Source of the DNA: Bernardetiaceae bacterium
Lineage (GTDB): Bacteria > Bacteroidota > Bacteroidia > Cytophagales > Thermoflexibacteraceae
Length of the DNA stretch: 64,000 nucleotides
Reading direction: 5' to 3'
NCBI GenBank assembly: GCA_025056255.1
Contig: JANWVT010000011.1
Location: forward strand, 1 to 64,000
The notes beneath the pieces are model-generated. The model saw only the letters and a list, made by a program, of their open reading frames with translations. It did no database searches and was not told the DNA's origin. Shown here piece by piece: positions 19,429 to 29,878 of this stretch. The position numbers and the translations under genes are program-made. Positions within the stretch are counted from its first letter, which is position 1. Every line of letters starts with the position of its first letter.

Positions 19429-19875
19429 ATGTACCAAAAAATCCTTTTTGTTTGGGTCTTACTGGCATTTGGCAGCATGTTGCCTACCTCTCTTGCCGCC
19501 CAAAGTGGAAAAATTATTATTGAAGTCAATGAGTTGCGCAATACTTCCGGCAAAGTACTAGCAGCACTCTACAAAGATGAAAAAGCATTCATGAAAGATG
19601 AAAAGCAGGCAGTAGCTACGGCGCAGGGAATTATTTCAGGTGATAGAACTGCACGTATCACTTTTCAAGTACCCTATGGCGAATATGCTTTTGCGCTACT
19701 GCACGACGAAAACAACAATGGCAAAATGGATACTAACCTACTGGGCATTCCCAAAGAAGGTTATGCGGCTTCTAACAATGCTAAAAATGCCATGGGGGCG
19801 CCTAGATACGTCGATGCTAAATTCACCTTAGACAAAGCTGAAATAAGACAGCAAATTCAAATGATTTATTGGTAA
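19429..19875 (+). CDS. DUF2141 domain-containing secreted protein
   Basis: Signal peptide; GKIIIEVNELRNTSGKVLAALYKDEKAF...YAFALLHDENNNGKMDTNLLGIPKEGYAASNNA is characteristic. Confidence 0.88.
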   Translation: MYQKILFVWVLLAFGSMLPTSLAAQSGKIIIEVNELRNTSGKVLAALYKDEKAFMKDEKQAVATAQGIISGDRTARITFQVPYGEYAFALLHDENNNGKMDTNLLGIPKEGYAASNNAKNAMGAPRYVDAKFTLDKAEIRQQIQMIYW

Positions 19876-19949
19876 CCTCACGCAAGTTTCTAGCTAATAG
19901 TTAGCCGCTTTAAAACACAAAAAGTAAGGATAAGCTCAAAAAGCATGTC

Positions 19950-20152
19950 CCTGTGATGTTTGTGTGTATCTTCACGTTAGTTTATGTGCGTAATCGTACA
20001 AGAGGCAAACTCGCCGTGGTAACTGTTCTCACGAACGCCCTCCGTTGCAAATCAAGACATGCGCTATGACAATGTTGTTAATCCTGACGCCCTGTCCTAA
20101 GTCATGATTGAGGTTTTTATCTATGTTTTTCCTTGTAAAACCTAAACATTAA
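19950..20152. repeat. Degenerate copy of the dispersed repeat
   Basis: TGTGTGT-ATCTTC-ACGTTAG (19961-19980), GTTCTCACGAACGCC, and right end CTTGTAAAACCTAAAC (20132-20147) resembling the ends of the 18.5 and 33.3 kb copies. Confidence 0.5.
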
Positions 20153-20240
20153 TGTAACAGCTCAACAGGATAACTTCTGACACACTTGGCGCATCTTTGC
20201 AGGAAAGTTTATTTAATCACTGCAATAAATAACTATACTT

Positions 20241-21230
20241 ATGACAAAAAAAGCATGGCTTTCTGGGATTTTTTGGGCATGTCTCATTCTGCATATCAGT
20301 GCTCAAAGTCTCCAAGAACGCGGCATAGCACTGCCCGAAGGGTACCGATTTCCGCAAAAGAATACATTTACTATCCTCAGCTGGAATGTGGAGCATTTTG
20401 TGGACGAGTTTGACAATCCTTACATTCGCAACGAGCGGGAAGATGTTAAAGATAGCCAAGCACAAGCAGAAGTACAGCGAAAGATAGCACTTTTAGTAAA
20501 AGCGCTGCGCCAAGCCAACGCTGATATTGTAGTGCTGCAAGAATTTGAAAGTATGGCATTTTTGCGCCAAATAGCCCGCGAACATCTTGCCGACATGGGC
20601 TATCAGTTTTTTGCTGCTTCGGAAAGCCCCGATTGGTATATGAATGTGGTTATTATGAGCCGCTACCCAATGGGTATTACCTACGGCTACCGTAGCCTTT
20701 ATACGCCTCTGCCCGGAATCAAGAATAACGGTGGAGAAGAACGCACCCAAATTAACATCAATTCGCGCATTGTAGCACAAGAAATTTTCATTCGCCCCGA
20801 TTTAGCTTTCTTACTAACCGGTGTTCACCTAAAAGCTGGACGCAATCAAGAAGATGTGGCTACACGCATAGGACAAATTAAAGCTATTCAGTACCAACTC
20901 TTACAGCTTAAAAAGCGCAATAAGCATTTGCCAATGGTACTGGCTGGCGACTTCAACTCGCTAGAAGGAAGTGCAGAAATGAACGAACTACTGCACAAGA
21001 ATAATCCCCTGCAATGGCGAGACCCTTGGCAAGGAAAAAACGCCTTAACTCACCCAGCAGATAATCCCGAACGGCGTTTAGATTATATTTTAGCCAACAA
21101 AATAATGGCAAAATGGATACAGCCCCAAACAGCCATCATAGGCGGCTTGTTTGCAGACGAACCGACTGCTCAGCGTACTATGAGCGACCACTTGCCTGTG
21201 CAGATAACTTTTTCTATACCGACAAAATAA
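20241..21230 (+). CDS. Endonuclease/exonuclease/phosphatase family protein
   Basis: Signal peptide; FTILSWNVEHF, IVVLQEFES, LAGDFNSLEG, RRLDYILAN, SDHLPV. Confidence 0.92.
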   Translation: MTKKAWLSGIFWACLILHISAQSLQERGIALPEGYRFPQKNTFTILSWNVEHFVDEFDNPYIRNEREDVKDSQAQAEVQRKIALLVKALRQANADIVVLQEFESMAFLRQIAREHLADMGYQFFAASESPDWYMNVVIMSRYPMGITYGYRSLYTPLPGIKNNGGEERTQININSRIVAQEIFIRPDLAFLLTGVHLKAGRNQEDVATRIGQIKAIQYQLLQLKKRNKHLPMVLAGDFNSLEGSAEMNELLHKNNPLQWRDPWQGKNALTHPADNPERRLDYILANKIMAKWIQPQTAIIGGLFADEPTAQRTMSDHLPVQITFSIPTK

Positions 21231-21338
21231 TGATTCAATAAGTTGAGCAGACAAGCACATCTGCACGCATAACAATGGCTGCACCGATGTTCCAATACTG
21301 CTCAACTATTTCCAACATAAGTGTTGCTGTTTTTTTTG

Positions 21339-22187
21339 TCAGAAGCTAAAAGTAATACCTACCTGATGATTGAGCATATGCGTAGCTGAACGCGATTTGA
21401 CAACAATGGTTCTGTTAGGGTCGTTGGGGTCAGGATAAACATCGCCGCGTTTTACATAGGAAGCAACTGTGCCCGGCAAATAAACCGAACGAAGGTCTAA
21501 CCAGACATTATTACCTAAAACGATATTGATGCCAATACCGCCACCGTAGCTCAAAGCCAAATCTTCATGGTTAGGAACAGTAACAGCATTTCGGTTAGTA
21601 TTGCTATTACTCCATGTGTTTCTGAAATTGTTTTCAATTTCGGTAGCAGTACGGAAGTACTTTAAGCCCAGCATACCATCTAAATAAGGACGGATAGGAC
21701 CGCCAATGATTGGCTGAAAGCGCACCAGTACATGACCGGTGATAATTCGATTGCGACGAATAACACGGTTGGTACTTCCGGCAAAACCAGTGAAAGCATC
21801 TACGGTGCGCCCCATGCCCATGTAACCGAAATCGAAACCTGCAAAAAATGGAGAGCTGCGCCCTGTAAGCCGAAAAACAGCATTGATACCATACCCCCAT
21901 GGAATCACGTCGCCGGCTACTTGCTGAAATTCTGCCACAGGCATGCCTATTAAGGCACCAAACCCGATTTTGGCTACATGGTCGCTACCAACACGGGAAC
22001 CACTTTTCCCGCGTTTCATGTCTATGGAACTATTTTTGAAAAAAGGCTCTTGTCCTATTTTTCGTATGCTGTCTGCTTCTGATGCTTTTCGCAAACTATC
22101 TAAACGATTCACGTCTGTTTGGGCATAAGTTGCCAAACAGATGAGTCCTAACAGCAAGGCTGTGGGACACAGGAAGAAATATTTCAT
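21339..22187 (-). CDS. Outer-membrane beta-barrel-like protein
   Basis: Signal peptide; Gly/aromatic-rich alternating strands, terminal Phe (HQVGITFSF). Confidence 0.7.
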   Translation of the reverse strand: MKYFFLCPTALLLGLICLATYAQTDVNRLDSLRKASEADSIRKIGQEPFFKNSSIDMKRGKSGSRVGSDHVAKIGFGALIGMPVAEFQQVAGDVIPWGYGINAVFRLTGRSSPFFAGFDFGYMGMGRTVDAFTGFAGSTNRVIRRNRIITGHVLVRFQPIIGGPIRPYLDGMLGLKYFRTATEIENNFRNTWSNSNTNRNAVTVPNHEDLALSYGGGIGINIVLGNNVWLDLRSVYLPGTVASYVKRGDVYPDPNDPNRTIVVKSRSATHMLNHQVGITFSF

Positions 22188-22248
22188 AAAGAGTCTGTAT
22201 TCGGTTTGGTATTCACTTTAAAGACAGCACTTAGTACCAAAAGGTTGC

Positions 22249-25200
22249 TTATACTATCCAAATAATGGCATCTTCTTGCTCTACCATACTGCCTGCTGGT
22301 AAAAATATTTGCTTGACTACACCAGCATGTGGAGCAGTAATAGTACTTTCCATCTTCATGGCTTCAATTACAAATAAGGGCGTGTTAGCTTGCACGGCAT
22401 CTCCTACATTTACCATGATTTTGGCAAGCCTGCCTTGTAGTGGTGCTCCTATTTCACCCTGATGCTGCACTTTGCGGTTGGCGGGTTTAGTAACTTGGAA
22501 GCTGCGGTCGCGCACCTGCAGGCGGCGTGTTTGTCCGTTGAGCTCAAAAGAGACTGTGCGCATGCCATTTTCATCGGGTTTAAAAACTGCTAACAAACGC
22601 ACCATGATAGATTTTCCCTCTGCCAATTCTATGAGCACTTCTTCGCCTTCTTTCATGCCATAGAAAAACTGCGGCGAAGGCAACACCGAAAGGTCTCCGT
22701 AGCGGTTGCGGCTTTGGCTATACTCTTCATACACTTTTGGATAGAGCAGGTAGGAGAGCAAATCGTCTTCTATGGACTCAATAGGATAACTTTTAGCAAA
22801 TTTTTTCTCGAAGGCTTCTTTTTCAGTTTCAAAGTCGATGGGAGGTAGGTTGTGTCCTGGCACGCCATAGTTGGGTTGTTCATCTTTGAGTACAAGGCGC
22901 ACCATTTGCTCGGGAAAGCCTTCTGGTGGACGCCCCATGTCGCCGCGCAGCAGTTCTTTTACAGATTCGGGAAAAGCCAATTCATGTCCGCGTTGCCATA
23001 TGTCCGATTCGGTCAGATTGTTGGCAGTAAGAAACAGTGCCAGGTCGCCTACTACTTTGGAACTGGGCGTTACTTTAACAATATCCCCCAGTAAACGGTT
23101 GGCAACTGCATAGTTTTTCTTCACTTGTTCAAATTTATCGCCTAAGCCGAGTGAAATAGCCTGTGGGCGCAGGTTGGAATACTGCCCGCCGGGAATTTCG
23201 TTGTCATACACTTCGGCAGTACTAGCTTTCAGGTCAGACTCGAAGGGGAAGTAATACTCGCGCACATCTTCCCAGTAGGTAGCAAAAGCATTGAGTTTGT
23301 GTAAGTCAATGTCTTGCTTGCGCTCGTGGTATTGCAAGGCTGCAACTATGGAGTTGAAGTTGGGTTGTGCTGTCAAACCTGACATGGAGGCAATGGCTAC
23401 GTCAATCACATCTACTCCGGCATCAATGGCTTTGAGCAGAGTAGCTGACTGGATGCCTGCCGTATCGTGTGTGTGCAAATGAATAGGCACCGAAACAACT
23501 TTTTTGAGTTCGCTAATAAGCAGCTCGGCGCTATAGGGCTTTAGCAACCCTGCCATGTCTTTAATGGCTAGTATGTGAATGCCCAAGTCCTCCAATTGCC
23601 GCGCCAAATCGAGGTAATATTGCAAATTATATTTGCTATTAGGGTTTAAAATTTCGCCTGTATAGCAAATAGCTCCCTCAGCTATGGCATCGGTGCGCTC
23701 AATAACGGCGCGGATGCTGGTTTTCATGGCTTCCACCCAGTTGAGCGAGTCAAAAATGCGGAATAGGTCGATGCCATTGGCAGCTGCACGCTCCACAAAT
23801 TTTTCTACCAAATTAGGTGGATAAGATTTGTAGCCCACGGCATTGGCACCGCGCAGCAACATTTGAAACAAGATGTTGGGCATGGCTTGCCGCAAGCGGC
23901 GAAGACGTTCCCAAGGACATTCTTTTAAAAAGCGCATAGCAACGTCGAAGGTGGCACCGCCCCACATTTCTATGGAAAAGACCTGCGGCACATTGCGGGC
24001 ATAACTTTCTGCTACGCGCAGCATGTCTATGGTGCGCACCCGCGTAGCTAATAGCGACTGGTGGGCATCGCGAAAGGTAGTATCGGTAAAATGAATCGCT
24101 TTCTCGGCTTTGAGCCAGTCTATAAATTTGTCGCGTCCTAAGGCTTTAAGCCGGTCGCGGCTGCCCTGAGGGAACTCCTCAAACCGATTGCAAGCAGGAA
24201 CTTTTGGGGTGCGAAAAGGTTTTTGGGGCTTGTTGCCGTGCACATCGGGGTTGCCATTTACAATCACGTCTGCCAGATAATTCAACAGACGAGTGCCTCT
24301 GTCCAGTCGGCGGGGCAGTTTGAACAGTTCTGGATTCTGTTCAATAAACCGCACCGTTGCCTTGCCTTTGATAAACTCCGGGTGTGCAATTACATTGAGC
24401 AAAAAGCCGATATTGGTTTTTACACCGCGAATCCTGAACTCGCGCAAAGCGCGGTGCAAGCGGTCGCAAGCGCCCCACAAGGTGCGTCCTTTGGCGGTTA
24501 CTTTTACCAACATGGAATCGAAAAAAGGCGAAATGCGCACGCCCGGATAGGAGCTACCCTCGTCTATGCGAATGCCAAAACCGCCCGCATTCCGATAGGC
24601 AATGATAGTGCCGTAGTCTGGTTTAAAACCATTTTCGGGGTCTTCGGTGGTAATGCGGCACTGCACTGCATAGCCATTGATTTGCACATCTTCTTGGCTA
24701 TTGATGTAAATTTGTTTGTCGGAAAGGGAGCAGCCCTGTGCAATCAGAATTTGAGAACGAACAATGTCAATTCCGGTGATTTCTTCGGTTACAGTATGCT
24801 CCACTTGCACGCGTGGATTTACTTCAATAAAGTAAATATGCTGTGCTTTATCTACCAAAAACTCTACTGTTCCTACGTTGTTGTAGTTAACTGCGCGGGC
24901 AATTTTGAGGGCATAGTCGTATAGTTTTTGGCGAGTAGCCTCCGACAGTCCAATGCTAGGAGCTATTTCCACTACTTTTTGAAACCGACGCTGCACAGAG
25001 CAGTCGCGCTCGTACAGATGGACAATATTGCCGAAATTATCGCCCATAATTTGCACTTCTATGTGCTTAGGGTCGTCAATAAATTTTTCAAGGAAAACGG
25101 TACTATCGCCAAAAGCGTTGGCAGCTTCGTTGCGGGCTTCGTGGTAGAGGCGTTCTAAGTCGGCTTCGGAGCGCACTACACGCATGCCCCTACCTCCTCC

Positions 25201-25695
25201 GCCAGCAGCTGATTTGAGCATCACCGGAAACCCTATGCGGCGAGCTTCTGCCAGAGCAGTGGCATAGTCAACAAGGTCGATTTTGCTGTCTTCAATCATA
25301 GGTACGCCAGCTGCCAGTGCAATCTTCTTAGCCGCTACTTTGTCGCCTAATTGCGCCATTACCTCCGAACGGGGTCCGACAAAGATGATACCTTCTTGTT
25401 CGCACCGGCGAGCAAATTGTACATTTTCGGAAAGAAAGCCATACCCTGGGTGAATGGCATCTACTCGTTTGGCTTTGGCAAGTGCAATAATTTCTTCGAT
25501 GTCTAAATAGGGCTTCAAAGGTTCGTCATTCGACCCTATCTGATAGGCTTCATCTGCCTTGTAGCGATGCAGGGAATAACGGTCTTCATAGGTGTAAATG
25601 GCAAGTGTGTTGATATGTAGTTCAGAAGCAGCCCGCAATATTCTGATAGCAATCTCACCGCGGTTGGCTACTAACAATCGCTCTATTTTGCGCAT
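22249..25695 (-). CDS. pyc: Pyruvate carboxylase (single-chain)
   Basis: Biotin carboxylase domain (LVANRGEIAIRILRAASEL), carboxyltransferase (FTDTTFRDAHQSLLATRVRT), biotinyl motif FVIEAMKMESTI. Confidence 0.97.
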   Translation of the reverse strand: MRKIERLLVANRGEIAIRILRAASELHINTLAIYTYEDRYSLHRYKADEAYQIGSNDEPLKPYLDIEEIIALAKAKRVDAIHPGYGFLSENVQFARRCEQEGIIFVGPRSEVMAQLGDKVAAKKIALAAGVPMIEDSKIDLVDYATALAEARRIGFPVMLKSAAGGGGRGMRVVRSEADLERLYHEARNEAANAFGDSTVFLEKFIDDPKHIEVQIMGDNFGNIVHLYERDCSVQRRFQKVVEIAPSIGLSEATRQKLYDYALKIARAVNYNNVGTVEFLVDKAQHIYFIEVNPRVQVEHTVTEEITGIDIVRSQILIAQGCSLSDKQIYINSQEDVQINGYAVQCRITTEDPENGFKPDYGTIIAYRNAGGFGIRIDEGSSYPGVRISPFFDSMLVKVTAKGRTLWGACDRLHRALREFRIRGVKTNIGFLLNVIAHPEFIKGKATVRFIEQNPELFKLPRRLDRGTRLLNYLADVIVNGNPDVHGNKPQKPFRTPKVPACNRFEEFPQGSRDRLKALGRDKFIDWLKAEKAIHFTDTTFRDAHQSLLATRVRTIDMLRVAESYARNVPQVFSIEMWGGATFDVAMRFLKECPWERLRRLRQAMPNILFQMLLRGANAVGYKSYPPNLVEKFVERAAANGIDLFRIFDSLNWVEAMKTSIRAVIERTDAIAEGAICYTGEILNPNSKYNLQYYLDLARQLEDLGIHILAIKDMAGLLKPYSAELLISELKKVVSVPIHLHTHDTAGIQSATLLKAIDAGVDVIDVAIASMSGLTAQPNFNSIVAALQYHERKQDIDLHKLNAFATYWEDVREYYFPFESDLKASTAEVYDNEIPGGQYSNLRPQAISLGLGDKFEQVKKNYAVANRLLGDIVKVTPSSKVVGDLALFLTANNLTESDIWQRGHELAFPESVKELLRGDMGRPPEGFPEQMVRLVLKDEQPNYGVPGHNLPPIDFETEKEAFEKKFAKSYPIESIEDDLLSYLLYPKVYEEYSQSRNRYGDLSVLPSPQFFYGMKEGEEVLIELAEGKSIMVRLLAVFKPDENGMRTVSFELNGQTRRLQVRDRSFQVTKPANRKVQHQGEIGAPLQGRLAKIMVNVGDAVQANTPLFVIEAMKMESTITAPHAGVVKQIFLPAGSMVEQEDAIIWIV

Positions 25696-25750
25696 GGTAG
25701 AACAGTTAGTTTAGGCATGGCAAAATAGTAAAAATGAGCAATCAATAGGC

Positions 25751-27037
25751 TCAAGTTGTCATTTTTTCCTTCACAAAAGGGCGTACAATCAAGCGGGTGG
25801 CGCGGTCGTAAGTGAAGTAATTCCACACCCAGTTCATCAAGACTACTAATTTGTTGCGAAAACCGATGATGTAGAGCAAATGAACAAATAACCACACCAT
25901 CCAAGCAAACAACCCTTGGATGCGAATGCCTGCAATTTCTGCTACTGCTCGGTTGCGCCCAATGGTTGCCATGCTGCCCTTGTCGAAATAATAAAAAGGC
26001 TTGAGTGCCTTTTTGCGCAGCAAACGCAGTAGGTTATCTGCCAGCAGCCTACCTTGTTGCATGGCAACAGGTGCCAACTGTGGATGCCCGTTCGGATAGG
26101 CTTCGCTTATCATGCAAGCAATGTCTCCTATGGCAAAAATGTTGTCAAAACCTTTTACTTGATTAAATTCGTTTACCAAAATGCGGTTGCCGCGCGTAAT
26201 CACTTCATTGGGCAAACCCTCTATCAGATTACCGATAACACCTGCCGCCCAGATAACAGTTCGGGAAAGAATTTTACGACCATTGCTAAGCGTTACTTCC
26301 CTGCCGTCGTAGTCTACAAGGCGCGTGTTGAGCCATACATTTACTTTAAATCGCTCGGTGAGGTACTGATAAGCCTTTTGTCCTGATTGCTCCGACATAG
26401 CTGCCAGTAATCGGTTGCTGTTTTCAATCAGGTGAATATCCATTTGCCGGAAATCTAGTTCGGGGTAGTCTTTGGGAAGCACGTGCAATTTTAACTCACC
26501 AAGCGCACCTGCTACTTCAACACCCGTAGGACCGCCGCCCACAATCACCACGTCCATTAGGCTTTGCTGTTCATCTATGTCTTTCACCAATAAGGCTCGT
26601 TCCAAATTTTGTAGCAAGTGGCTGCGTAAATCCAATGCCTGATGCAACTGTTTCAGTGGAAAAACCAACTGCGCCAATTTCTGATTGCCAAAATAATTGG
26701 TTTTAGTACCGTTGGCAATTACCAGGTAATCGTATCGCAACTCGCCTATGGAAGTAGAAATTGTATTTCGCTCGGGGTGAATGGCAGTAACAAGCCCGTA
26801 TCGGAAATGAAAGTTAGGAATATTTTTAAACAGTTTGCGCAGCGGTCCGGCAATAGAGTCTGGCTCCAGCCCTGCTGTTGCTACTTGATAAAGTAAGGGT
26901 TGGAAAGTATGGTAATTATGGCGGTCGAATAAAACAATTTGCAAGGGCTTGTTTGCCAGTTTTTTTATTAGCTCTATACCTGCAAAACCACCACCAATCA
27001 CAACCACCCTCGGCAGATGTGTTTCAGGAATAGACAT
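25751..27037 (-). CDS. NAD(P)/FAD-dependent oxidoreductase, type II NADH dehydrogenase
   Basis: RVVVIGGGFAGIELIKKL, NYHTFQPLLYQVATAGLEPDSIAGPLR, VIVGGGPTGVEVAGAL; C-terminal hydrophobic region. Start MSIPETH preferred. Confidence 0.92.
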   Translation of the reverse strand: MSIPETHLPRVVVIGGGFAGIELIKKLANKPLQIVLFDRHNYHTFQPLLYQVATAGLEPDSIAGPLRKLFKNIPNFHFRYGLVTAIHPERNTISTSIGELRYDYLVIANGTKTNYFGNQKLAQLVFPLKQLHQALDLRSHLLQNLERALLVKDIDEQQSLMDVVIVGGGPTGVEVAGALGELKLHVLPKDYPELDFRQMDIHLIENSNRLLAAMSEQSGQKAYQYLTERFKVNVWLNTRLVDYDGREVTLSNGRKILSRTVIWAAGVIGNLIEGLPNEVITRGNRILVNEFNQVKGFDNIFAIGDIACMISEAYPNGHPQLAPVAMQQGRLLADNLLRLLRKKALKPFYYFDKGSMATIGRNRAVAEIAGIRIQGLFAWMVWLFVHLLYIIGFRNKLVVLMNWVWNYFTYDRATRLIVRPFVKEKMTT

Positions 27038-27357
27038 GGTAGTTTGACCGTGAATGGATTGTAAATCGGCATGATGAACAAGAGAAGGTTCAAGCATTTG
27101 CATAGGTATTGGAATGGTTATCTGTCTGTTTGTACGAAAAATTGATTCAAAGGGTATGTTTTACACCAAGCTTTTTAAAAAAAACAGAACGAGACAGTAT
27201 GTACTTGATGATAGCCAGCTACCGTACAAAAACTAATGCTTAGCCGAAAAAGCATGCTTCTATTTTGCACTTTGCAAACAAAATACTTGCTGCCATGCTA
27301 ATATGCCAACAATGGCAAGGCAAAAAACAGACAGACTGTAACAATTTTGCGCTTGTA

Positions 27358-27405
27358 GTATGTAACTCACACACAAGAAATGGTTGTTCGCAAGGCACAT
27401 ACAAC
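27358..27405. repeat. Degenerate copy of the hairpin repeat
   Basis: GTATGT-AACTC-ACACAC followed by GGTTGTTCGCAAGGCACATACAACG, in the same order as other copies. Confidence 0.45.
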
Positions 27406-27627
27406 GTTGCTTTGGCACGCTGCCATGCAAATTTTGCAAATAAATAAAATCGCATAGTTGGCATCAGCATGCTGCTTTTCCTCAGCTTAGTGCTGGAAGC
27501 AGGGGCGAGTGGCGGCGACGTATCCTTTGAAATGGCTGGCTGTGTATTGCTTCCGTAAGAATGACAAAGCAACATTATTTAATGATAACAACCATGCTGC
27601 TGGAAACAGTACAGTTTGGCTCGGTGC

Positions 27628-28260
27628 TTACACTTTTTTGGCAGGGACGCCAAAAACTGTTTCTCCATCAGCCACATCAGCAATCACAACAGAGCCAGCA
27701 CCAATTCGTGCTTTTTTGCCAATAGTAACGCCTGAAACAATGGTAACGCCAGACCCAATAAAAGCCCCTTCTTTAATAGTAACCTTGCTGTTGACAACAG
27801 AGCCTGCTCCAATTTGTACAAAATCGCTGATAACTGCCTCGTAGTCTATAATAGCCCCTGCATGAATAATACAATGATTACCTATTTGGACAGCACTACC
27901 CACAGCTGCTTGCATAGCAATGAGGTTGCCATGCCCAATAGATGCGGAAGGCTCAATAAACGCCTGTTTGTGGATGGCATTCACAGGCATTTTCTTGCGT
28001 TTTTCTGCCAGCATTTTCACCAACGATTTGCGCAGTCGGTTATCGTCGGTAGCTACAAAGGCTTCACACTTTTCACCAATGATGCGTAAATATTCTTCAT
28101 TATCTGTGGTTCCTACAATAGCCACAGCTCCTATTTCTTTACCATGCAGCGAGGGGTCGTCATCTAATAAACAATATACCATTATATCATTGCTCTGAAA
28201 AATATCAACGGCAACGCGCCCTAAGCCACTGGCGCCCAAAATAATAACCGGATTTTCCAT
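27628..28260 (-). CDS. NeuD-family sugar O-acyltransferase/acetyltransferase (left-handed beta-helix)
   Basis: VIILGASGLGRVAVDIF; hexapeptide repeats GAVIDYEAVISDFVQIGAGSVVNSKVTIKEGAFIGSGVTIVSGVTIG. Confidence 0.88.
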   Translation of the reverse strand: MENPVIILGASGLGRVAVDIFQSNDIMVYCLLDDDPSLHGKEIGAVAIVGTTDNEEYLRIIGEKCEAFVATDDNRLRKSLVKMLAEKRKKMPVNAIHKQAFIEPSASIGHGNLIAMQAAVGSAVQIGNHCIIHAGAIIDYEAVISDFVQIGAGSVVNSKVTIKEGAFIGSGVTIVSGVTIGKKARIGAGSVVIADVADGETVFGVPAKKV

Positions 28261-28270
28261 GAATTTTTGA

Positions 28271-29755
28271 CTATGCTAAATGACGTAACTTCAAAATTAA
28301 GTTGGTTTTTAGTTCATACAATCCCTTCTCTAATCCTACCGGATACTGATGCGGATTGGTAAAGCGACGAATAGTAGGATGCAGCGTTTCAAGTTGCTGC
28401 TGCGTGTAGGCTCTGATGCTGTGAATATCGGGCGAGGTATAGCACCTGATGCCTTTTCTGAAAACAGGGGTCAGCAGCAGGCAGTTTTTATCTGCCATGT
28501 GGACAATTTTTCGGCGGGTAGGGTCTAATGGGTCAACAATAGTAGCGCTTGGTTGATGCTGTGGAGAAAAACTTTCCTCATCGTAAATCATGTCAGCAGC
28601 ACACAGCCCTTCTGCATCGTAAAAACGCAGCACTTGTAAAATACCCGGGTTAGAAATTTTGATAGCTTGCTCAGAAAGTTTGAGCTTGTAGTCCCACTGC
28701 CCGTTTTGATTTCTAATAGCAGTCATTTTATAGACGCCCCCTAATGCCGGTTGGTCAAAAGCAGTAGCCAGTTTAGTACCGATACCCCATACGTTGATTT
28801 TAGCTTCCTGATGTTTGAGACTGTAGACAATGTTCTCGTCTAAGTCGTTGCTGGCAACAATGTTAGTGTCGGTAAAACCTGCTTCGTCGAGCATGTTACG
28901 GGCTTTAATGCTGAGGTAGGCAAGGTCGCCGGAGTCTAAGCGAATGCCAGAAAGGCGGTAGCCTCTTGCTTGTAGCTTTTTACCAATCTCAATAGCATTG
29001 CGTATGCCTTCAAGCGTATCGTAGGTATCTACCAACAAAATACAGTTGTTAGGCAGAACATTGGCATAAGCCTCAAAAGCTTCTTTTTCAGTGGGAAAAG
29101 ACATCACCCAACTGTGCGCATGTGTGCCTCGCACTGGAATGCCAAATAGTTTGCCTGCTAACACGTTGGAAGTAGCAGCACATCCTCCTATGTAGGCAGC
29201 CCTACTAGCCGCCAAGCCGCCATCGATGCCTTGTGCACGCCGCAGCCCAAACTCCAAAACAGGCTCCCCCTGTGCTGCCTGACAAATACGCGCTGCCTTA
29301 GTGGCTATCAAACTTTGGAAATTAATTATATTCAGCAAAGCAGTTTCCAACAGTTGCCCTTCTATCAGAGGACCCTTAACGCGCAGTAAAGGTTCTTGTG
29401 GGAATACCACCGTGCCTTCCGGAATAGCATCTACATCGCAAGTAAAACGCATGTTTGATAAGTAGTCCAAAAATGCCGTTTCAAAGAGAGGTTTGCCATC
29501 GCTGCCCCTCAAAGTAGCAAGGTAGGCGATGTCGCTATTGTCAAAGTGAAAGTTTTCCAAAAAATCAATTACATATGCCAAGCCACCGGCAATAGTGTAG
29601 CCTCCATTAAAAGGATTTTTACGGAAAAAAAGATTGAAAACCGCTTCTTGTTCCATCATGCGGTTTTTCCAATATCCGTATGCCATTGTAATCTGATATA
29701 AATCGGTCAGCAAAGCCAGAGAGCTATTGTAGATTTGATTTTGCAAGTTTTTCAT
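28271..29755 (-). CDS. pncB: Nicotinate phosphoribosyltransferase
   Basis: LLTDLYQITMAYGYWK, FGLRRAQGIDGGLAASRAAYIGG, GTHAHSWVMSF, GIRLDSGDLAYLS. Confidence 0.95.
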   Translation of the reverse strand: MKNLQNQIYNSSLALLTDLYQITMAYGYWKNRMMEQEAVFNLFFRKNPFNGGYTIAGGLAYVIDFLENFHFDNSDIAYLATLRGSDGKPLFETAFLDYLSNMRFTCDVDAIPEGTVVFPQEPLLRVKGPLIEGQLLETALLNIINFQSLIATKAARICQAAQGEPVLEFGLRRAQGIDGGLAASRAAYIGGCAATSNVLAGKLFGIPVRGTHAHSWVMSFPTEKEAFEAYANVLPNNCILLVDTYDTLEGIRNAIEIGKKLQARGYRLSGIRLDSGDLAYLSIKARNMLDEAGFTDTNIVASNDLDENIVYSLKHQEAKINVWGIGTKLATAFDQPALGGVYKMTAIRNQNGQWDYKLKLSEQAIKISNPGILQVLRFYDAEGLCAADMIYDEESFSPQHQPSATIVDPLDPTRRKIVHMADKNCLLLTPVFRKGIRCYTSPDIHSIRAYTQQQLETLHPTIRRFTNPHQYPVGLEKGLYELKTNLILKLRHLA

Positions 29756-29878
29756 GATGATTAAAAACTAATAAGTGTAAAAAATACACTAAGTTGTTTA
29801 TGCAAAAATACGTTGTTACAAGAAAATAGTTGTACTATATTGAAGATTTCCATGAAAAGTTATTTGTACTTTTACAGC

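Noticed and set aside
24223-24924. 233-aa plus-strand ORF antisense to pyruvate carboxylase
   Set aside because: Lies fully within the conserved pyc coding region; no recognisable domain; typical shadow ORF.
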